Below are positions 6,441 through 8,739 of a DNA stretch of 8,739 bases, one piece after another; the first letter of the stretch is position 1, and each line of letters begins with the position of its first letter. This DNA comes from an uncultured Erysipelotrichaceae bacterium. Its GTDB lineage: Bacteria; Bacillota_I; Bacilli_A; Erysipelotrichales; Erysipelotrichaceae. The stretch covers positions 1 to 8,739 of the forward strand of contig CADCPE010000012.1 of assembly GCA_902803275.1 (NCBI GenBank), in the 5' to 3' direction. The notes beneath the pieces were generated by a model, which saw nothing but the letters and a program-made list of their open reading frames with translations, had not been told where the DNA came from and ran no database searches. The position numbers and the translations under genes are program-made.

Positions 6441-6663
6441 CATATACAGTTTCTTTTTTTGAGAAACAGATGGGATACGCAATATCTTTAGAAAAACATA
6501 GAATATTATTCAGCGTTGAGGAGATTGATACAACTGTTCTCTGTTTTATTCATAGGTTTTTCAGCGGTTTCAATTTCAATGTCTCGAAATAGTTTGCTGT
6601 GATACAAAAAAAGAATTTTCGATATCTGATTTCCGACAATACCGGAATAAGGGAAGGAGAAAT

Positions 6664-7347
6664 ATGCTTGGCCTTAGAATGAAAAAAGGTTTTACATTGG
6701 CAGAACTGCTTATCGTGGTAGCAATAATCGGAGTACTGGTTGCGGTTGCAATCCCGATTTTCAGCAGGAATCTTGAAAGAGCAAGAGAGGCCACCTGCAT
6801 GGCCAACCGGCGCTCGCTTTACGCACAGGTCAGTGCTGAACATATACTCAGCGATAGACCATGCTCAGAACTGTTTAATGAGTTTGTTGCCAATGCAGGC
6901 AAATGCCCAAGCGGCGGCACGTTCTCATGGGAAGACAGTGGAAATGCTGGAAAAATCAACTGTGATTATCATGACGGCAGTGGCAGCTATGACAGCGGAT
7001 CGTCTAATGCCTCGCCTCTACATACAACAGTGAATTTAAATGACCGGGACAGTTTTACAAGGGGAGCAGTGATACAGGACGAGACCGGAACATGCGTCAT
7101 CTTGCAAGGCATGGAGAATGCATGGGAAGCATATAAGAGTGGGACAAAAGTAGTGAATCTAGTTAATCAGTTCGGTACCGATACTGTACATGTCGATCCG
7201 TCTGACATCAAAGATTCTTCATTTACTGGGACTATTAAGACCGGAGATCTTTATTACGATTCTAAAGAAAATAAGTATTATTATGTCACCACTGTTGGTG
7301 TATATGAAAAATGGCCTCAAACTTCATGGGTGCCTCTGCTACCGTAA
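6664..7347 (+). CDS. Type IV prepilin / pseudopilin-like protein, orphan
   Basis: This 227-residue protein begins with a class-III (prepilin) signal. A short leader ends in KKG (7-9), a prepilin-peptidase site follows between G9 and F10, then FTLAELLIVVAIIGVLVAVA with the conserved Glu at mature position +5 (E14) and a membrane/assembly helix to about residue 33. After cleavage it would be polymerised in a type IV pilus or competence-type pseudopilus. The globular part has five Cys (45, 67, 81, 100, 144). The pattern from C45 to CPSGG (81-85) is common in Gram-positive pilins and suggests a disulfide. The tail (about 195-227), with GDLYYDS, NKYYYV and W217 and W222, resembles a small carbohydrate-binding-like beta unit. 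ATG 6664 follows AAGGAGA by three bases; ATG 6679 would give a more usual short MKKG leader but lies far from the Shine-Dalgarno. No peptidase, ATPase or other pilin gene is adjacent, so assembly must use machinery encoded elsewhere. Confidence 0.88.
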   Translation: MLGLRMKKGFTLAELLIVVAIIGVLVAVAIPIFSRNLERAREATCMANRRSLYAQVSAEHILSDRPCSELFNEFVANAGKCPSGGTFSWEDSGNAGKINCDYHDGSGSYDSGSSNASPLHTTVNLNDRDSFTRGAVIQDETGTCVILQGMENAWEAYKSGTKVVNLVNQFGTDTVHVDPSDIKDSSFTGTIKTGDLYYDSKENKYYYVTTVGVYEKWPQTSWVPLLP

Positions 7348-7887
7348 CAGCCTGAAGTCTAGTATAATTACGGTGTGTGTTACCTGTTCATCTGATTTAT
7401 AAAGTTCCATTTAATCTTCTGCGCAATTAACTCTTATGGGCTGATACGGATGTTTTTTTGCAGTATATAAATCTTTCGTATTTTCGTTTCAGCATCCCTA
7501 AAATATTTAAGTAAATTAAGTTACGTATTTTTCTTATAGAATTCTTTCCTTTTTCCATATCTTCTGACGTTAGAGATACAAGATTAAAATCCTGATACGT
7601 AATGATTTTATATATAGTTGGCAAACAGGCTTTGTTGTGATGGGAAACTCACAGAGGGAAACAATATAACTGGCCAAGAAGAAAATGGTGGAACCTGCAG
7701 AAGGGAAGGGTTGTAAAAGAAAACGAATCAGGACAAAGAACAACCTGACGTCATTCGCCAATCATAAGGCGTATCTTTAGCACAGCATGCATATATTCAA
7801 GAAGGACAAAGAGAGATCTATATAGTATAGCAAAAACTTTACAATGAAAAGAATATGCTATAATAGTATTCGAAAGGAGACTTCGAT
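7348..7887. other. 540-base AT-rich intergenic stretch with no supported gene
   Basis: I see no frame here with both a start and a ribosome binding site. Two minus-strand open frames (7427-7624, from TTG, and 7570-7761) lack Shine-Dalgarno sequences and recognisable motifs. A plus-strand open stretch of about 37 codons beginning near 7669 is rich in Lys and Arg and could be a gene remnant, but it starts directly after a stop. An imperfect direct repeat beginning CTGATACG occurs near 7441 and 7592, and TTACGTAT (7521-7528) is inverted as ATACGTAA (7595-7602). No convincing terminator follows the prepilin gene. The last 50 bases hold the toxin-antitoxin promoter. Confidence 0.5.
7838..7864 (+). 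promoter_or_regulatory. Promoter and candidate operator of the toxin-antitoxin operon
   Basis: TTTACA (7838-7843) and TATAAT (7859-7864), the latter preceded by TG at 7856-7857, form an extended -10 promoter with a short 15-base spacer. Transcription should start near 7871, giving a leader of about 17 bases. GAATA (7851-7855) and TATTC (7867-7871) form an inverted repeat around the -10 box. CTATA-TAG-TATAG (7818-7830) is a second palindrome upstream whose CTATA-TAGTAT core partly recurs as CTATAATAGTAT (7858-7869). Such repeats are where a ribbon-helix-helix antitoxin would bind to autoregulate; binding itself is inferred. Confidence 0.65.
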
Positions 7888-8142
7888 ATGGCACAACTGA
7901 ATTTCAGAATAGATGATTCTTTAAAAACAAAAGCAGAAAAAGCTTGTTCAGATATGGGACTGACATTGTCAGCGGCTATCAATATCTTTCTCACCAAGGT
8001 CGCTAACGAAAGACGCATTCCGTTTGAGGTAACTGCAGATCCATTCTACAGTGAGGAACATATCGCCATGCTTGAAAAACGCATAGCCGATATGAAAGAA
8101 GGAAAGAACATGCACGAGCACGAACTGATTGAGGTCGACTGA
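7888..8142 (+). CDS. RelB/DinJ-family ribbon-helix-helix antitoxin
   Basis: The 84-residue product matches RelB/DinJ antitoxins. Residues 3-10 (QLNFRIDD) form the DNA-contacting beta strand, followed by the helix-turn-helix-like pair SLKTKAEKACSDMGLTLSAA (11-30) and INIFLTKVANERRIPFEV (31-48). The tail (49-84) is charged and helical, as expected for the segment that wraps and neutralises the toxin. In this family the antitoxin dimer and the toxin-antitoxin complex bind the operon's own promoter, and protease turnover of the antitoxin frees the toxin. The start is well supported by AAAGGAGA (7873-7880) seven bases upstream of ATG. The stop TGA (8140-8142) overlaps the ATG at 8142, which appears to be the ancestral start of the toxin gene. 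Confidence 0.93.
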   Translation: MAQLNFRIDDSLKTKAEKACSDMGLTLSAAINIFLTKVANERRIPFEVTADPFYSEEHIAMLEKRIADMKEGKNMHEHELIEVD

Positions 8143-8151
8143 TGAAAAAAA

Positions 8152-8406
8152 GTGTGGCATGATGATGCCTGGGAGGATTACGTCGCCTGGCAAACCCAAG
8201 ATAAAAAAACACTGAAGAAAATCAACAGACTTTTGACTGATATAGACAGAAATGGTTACAACTGCACAGGCAAGCCCGAACAGCTGTCCGGAAATCTGGC
8301 AGGATTCTGGAGCGTACGGATTGATGAGAAAAATCGGATTGTGTTCAGAATATCTGGCAATCAACTCGAAATAGCCGAATGCGGTTCCCATTATGGAGAT
8401 CATTGA
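8152..8406 (+). CDS. Txe/YoeB-family mRNA-interferase toxin, with displaced start (A7 tract frameshift)
   Basis: The product is a small RelE-fold ribonuclease of the Txe/YoeB family, which cuts mRNA in the ribosomal A site. The family core is present: WHDDAWEDYVAWQTQDKKTL (2-21), TGKPEQL (39-45), GFWSVRIDEKNRIVF (51-65) and the ending CGSHYGDH (77-84). If three residues (MKK) are added to match the family's usual N-terminus, E46, R65, H83 and Y84 of E. coli YoeB all align, so the active site looks complete. The start is abnormal. GAGGT (8131-8135) is ideally placed for ATG 8142, which overlaps the antitoxin stop, but seven As follow instead of six. That ATG therefore reads MKKSVA and stops at 8160. 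Translation of the toxin frame must begin at GTG 8152, which has no properly spaced ribosome binding site, or depend on slippage or re-initiation. Expression is probably low, or the gene may be inactive. Confidence 0.85.
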   Translation: MWHDDAWEDYVAWQTQDKKTLKKINRLLTDIDRNGYNCTGKPEQLSGNLAGFWSVRIDEKNRIVFRISGNQLEIAECGSHYGDH

Positions 8407-8414
8407 CGAGCCGA

Positions 8415-8457
8415 GATCATCAAACGGCATTTCCTGATCAGTGCGATGATCATTTTT
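8415..8457 (+). terminator. Possible weak terminator after the toxin gene
   Basis: GATCATC (8415-8421) is exactly complementary to GATGATC (8445-8451), and ATTTTT follows (8452-8457). The 23-base loop is long and the stem AT-rich, so stability would be modest; the position nine bases after the toxin stop favours a terminator role. Confidence 0.35.
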
Positions 8458-8491
8458 CGTATTTTGCACAAGCAATCATCCGAGAAATTGT

Positions 8492-8506
8492 AACCGTCCC
8501 CCTGTC
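8492..8506. repeat. Short REP/RAYT-associated repeat-like motif
   Basis: AACCGTCCCCCTGTC, or GACAGGGGGACGGTT on the other strand, closely resembles a motif I remember as scattered in Bacillota genomes next to REP-associated (Y1/IS200-like) transposase genes. Only one copy is visible in this window and no transposase is nearby, so this would be a solitary fragment. The identification rests on recall of the motif, not on a repeat seen here. Confidence 0.35.
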
Positions 8507-8582
8507 TGATTGGCGCAAGGCCACAACTGTTTAAAGAATAATTGAAGCAGCACTGATTAACCAAACACCAAAGAGACTTTAT

Positions 8583-8739
8583 ATGGAAACAAAAGAAAAA
8601 CTGACTGTCGAAGAAGCAGAGACCCTGTTAAAAGAAGTAAAAGATGAGATCAGGAAAATGAAGACAGCTCTGCACTACGATCAGCGGGATGCTGAAAGAG
8701 CCAGGTACAACGCAGACAGAGAAGCTGAAGAATACAGAA
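8583..8739 (+). CDS. Hypothetical charged helical protein, N-terminal 52 residues (3' end outside window)
   Basis: An open frame starts at ATG 8583 and runs off the window. The visible 52 residues begin METKEKLTVEEAETLLKE and continue with RKMKTALHYDQRDAERAR; they are rich in Glu, Lys, Arg and Ala, with spacing that suggests a continuous, possibly coiled-coil helix. No family is recognisable from so little sequence. The frame is also open upstream to a stop at 8532-8534, but without another ATG. A weak AAGAGA element (8571-8576) precedes ATG 8583, so the start is moderately supported. No strong promoter is visible in the 176 bases after the toxin gene. Confidence 0.55.
   Translation, partial: METKEKLTVEEAETLLKEVKDEIRKMKTALHYDQRDAERARYNADREAEEYR

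Larger units (their letters stand above)
6318..6663 (+). other. 346-base gene-free region: terminator, promoter and long pilin leader
   Basis: No coding frame with a ribosome binding site is visible here. The stretch holds the AAA+ operon terminator (6337-6362), a strong promoter (6393-6421) with flanking TGTCA/TGACA boxes, and then about 235 bases of predicted untranslated leader before the prepilin ATG. The leader includes a weak GTTTCT/AGAAAC hairpin (6449-6454 with 6462-6467, loop TTTTTTG). I could not match the leader to the core sequences of the c-di-GMP riboswitches, which would be a logical regulator for a pilin gene. Confidence 0.6.

Noticed and set aside
6428..6663. c-di-GMP riboswitch in the prepilin leader
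   Set aside because: Considered because pilin genes can be so regulated, but neither known class core sequence could be found by eye.
6550..6843. Minus-strand frames overlapping the start of the prepilin gene
   Set aside because: They are antisense to the conserved prepilin signal sequence and lack start signals.
7363..7368. TATAAT just after the prepilin stop as a promoter
   Set aside because: There is no suitable -35 or TG extension, and no gene or evident RNA follows in the right direction.
7427..7624. 65-codon minus-strand open frame
   Set aside because: It starts with TTG, has no Shine-Dalgarno and no recognisable motif, and lies in AT-rich DNA where such frames arise by chance.
7570..7761. 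63-codon hydrophobic minus-strand open frame
   Set aside because: It has no ribosome binding site, overlaps another weak frame, and its hydrophobicity can come simply from reading purine-rich DNA in reverse.
8145..8151. A7 as a -1 programmed frameshift heptamer
   Set aside because: A -1 shift from the ATG at 8142 does not enter the toxin frame; only a +1 shift or loss of one A would.
7969..8475. 168-codon minus-strand open frame across the toxin-antitoxin operon
   Set aside because: It is antisense to both well-supported TA genes and has no family resemblance; it is a shadow frame.

Overview
The window looks like a chromosomal segment from a moderately low-GC Gram-positive bacterium (Bacillota). 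The evidence is perfect AGGAGG-type ribosome binding sites, three extended -10 (TGnTATAAT-like) promoters, U-tailed hairpin terminators, TGA used as a stop, and gene families typical of that phylum. An Erysipelotrichia-like host is my guess from overall protein style; nothing in the window proves it.

Layout. (1) 1-2063: the C-terminal part of a MacB/FtsX-type ABC permease, cut by the window start, is coupled to its LolD/MacB-type ATPase. A strong hairpin at 2072-2095 lies between the ATPase and a convergent gene. (2) 2121-2696, minus strand: a 191-residue, almost wholly helical, charged protein of unknown function. It is transcribed divergently from the next operon across a short AT-rich region containing a perfect CIRCE-type half-site. 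(3) 2808-6317: a tight three-gene operon. It encodes a membrane-anchored XpaC-family protein, an unrecognised 171-residue soluble protein, and a 662-residue double-AAA+ protein. In the last, a degenerate Clp/HSP100-like ATPase domain precedes an intact CbbX/SpoVK-like one. The operon ends in a good terminator. It is the most novel part of the window and reads like a membrane-tethered AAA+ remodelling machine. Its first gene appears to be nearly leaderless.

(4) 6318-6663: a gene-free stretch holding a strong promoter, surrounded by TGACA/TGTCA boxes, and a long leader for an orphan type IV prepilin-like gene (6664-7347). No pilin assembly genes are visible nearby. (5) 7348-7887: an AT-rich accessory-looking gap with no gene I can support. 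(6) 7888-8406: a toxin-antitoxin operon with a RelB/DinJ-type ribbon-helix-helix antitoxin and a Txe/YoeB-type endoribonuclease toxin. The toxin reading frame is displaced from its apparent natural ATG by one extra A in an A7 tract. (7) 8407-8739: a weak terminator-like inverted repeat, a short GACAGGGGGACGGTT-type motif (on the minus strand) that resembles REP/RAYT-associated repeats, and the start of a charged helical protein that runs off the window.

Functionally, the left three quarters is envelope-related: a lipid/peptide ABC exporter and a membrane AAA+ complex. The right quarter has the character of an accessory island: an orphan pilin, a TA module, a repeat fragment and long non-coding gaps.
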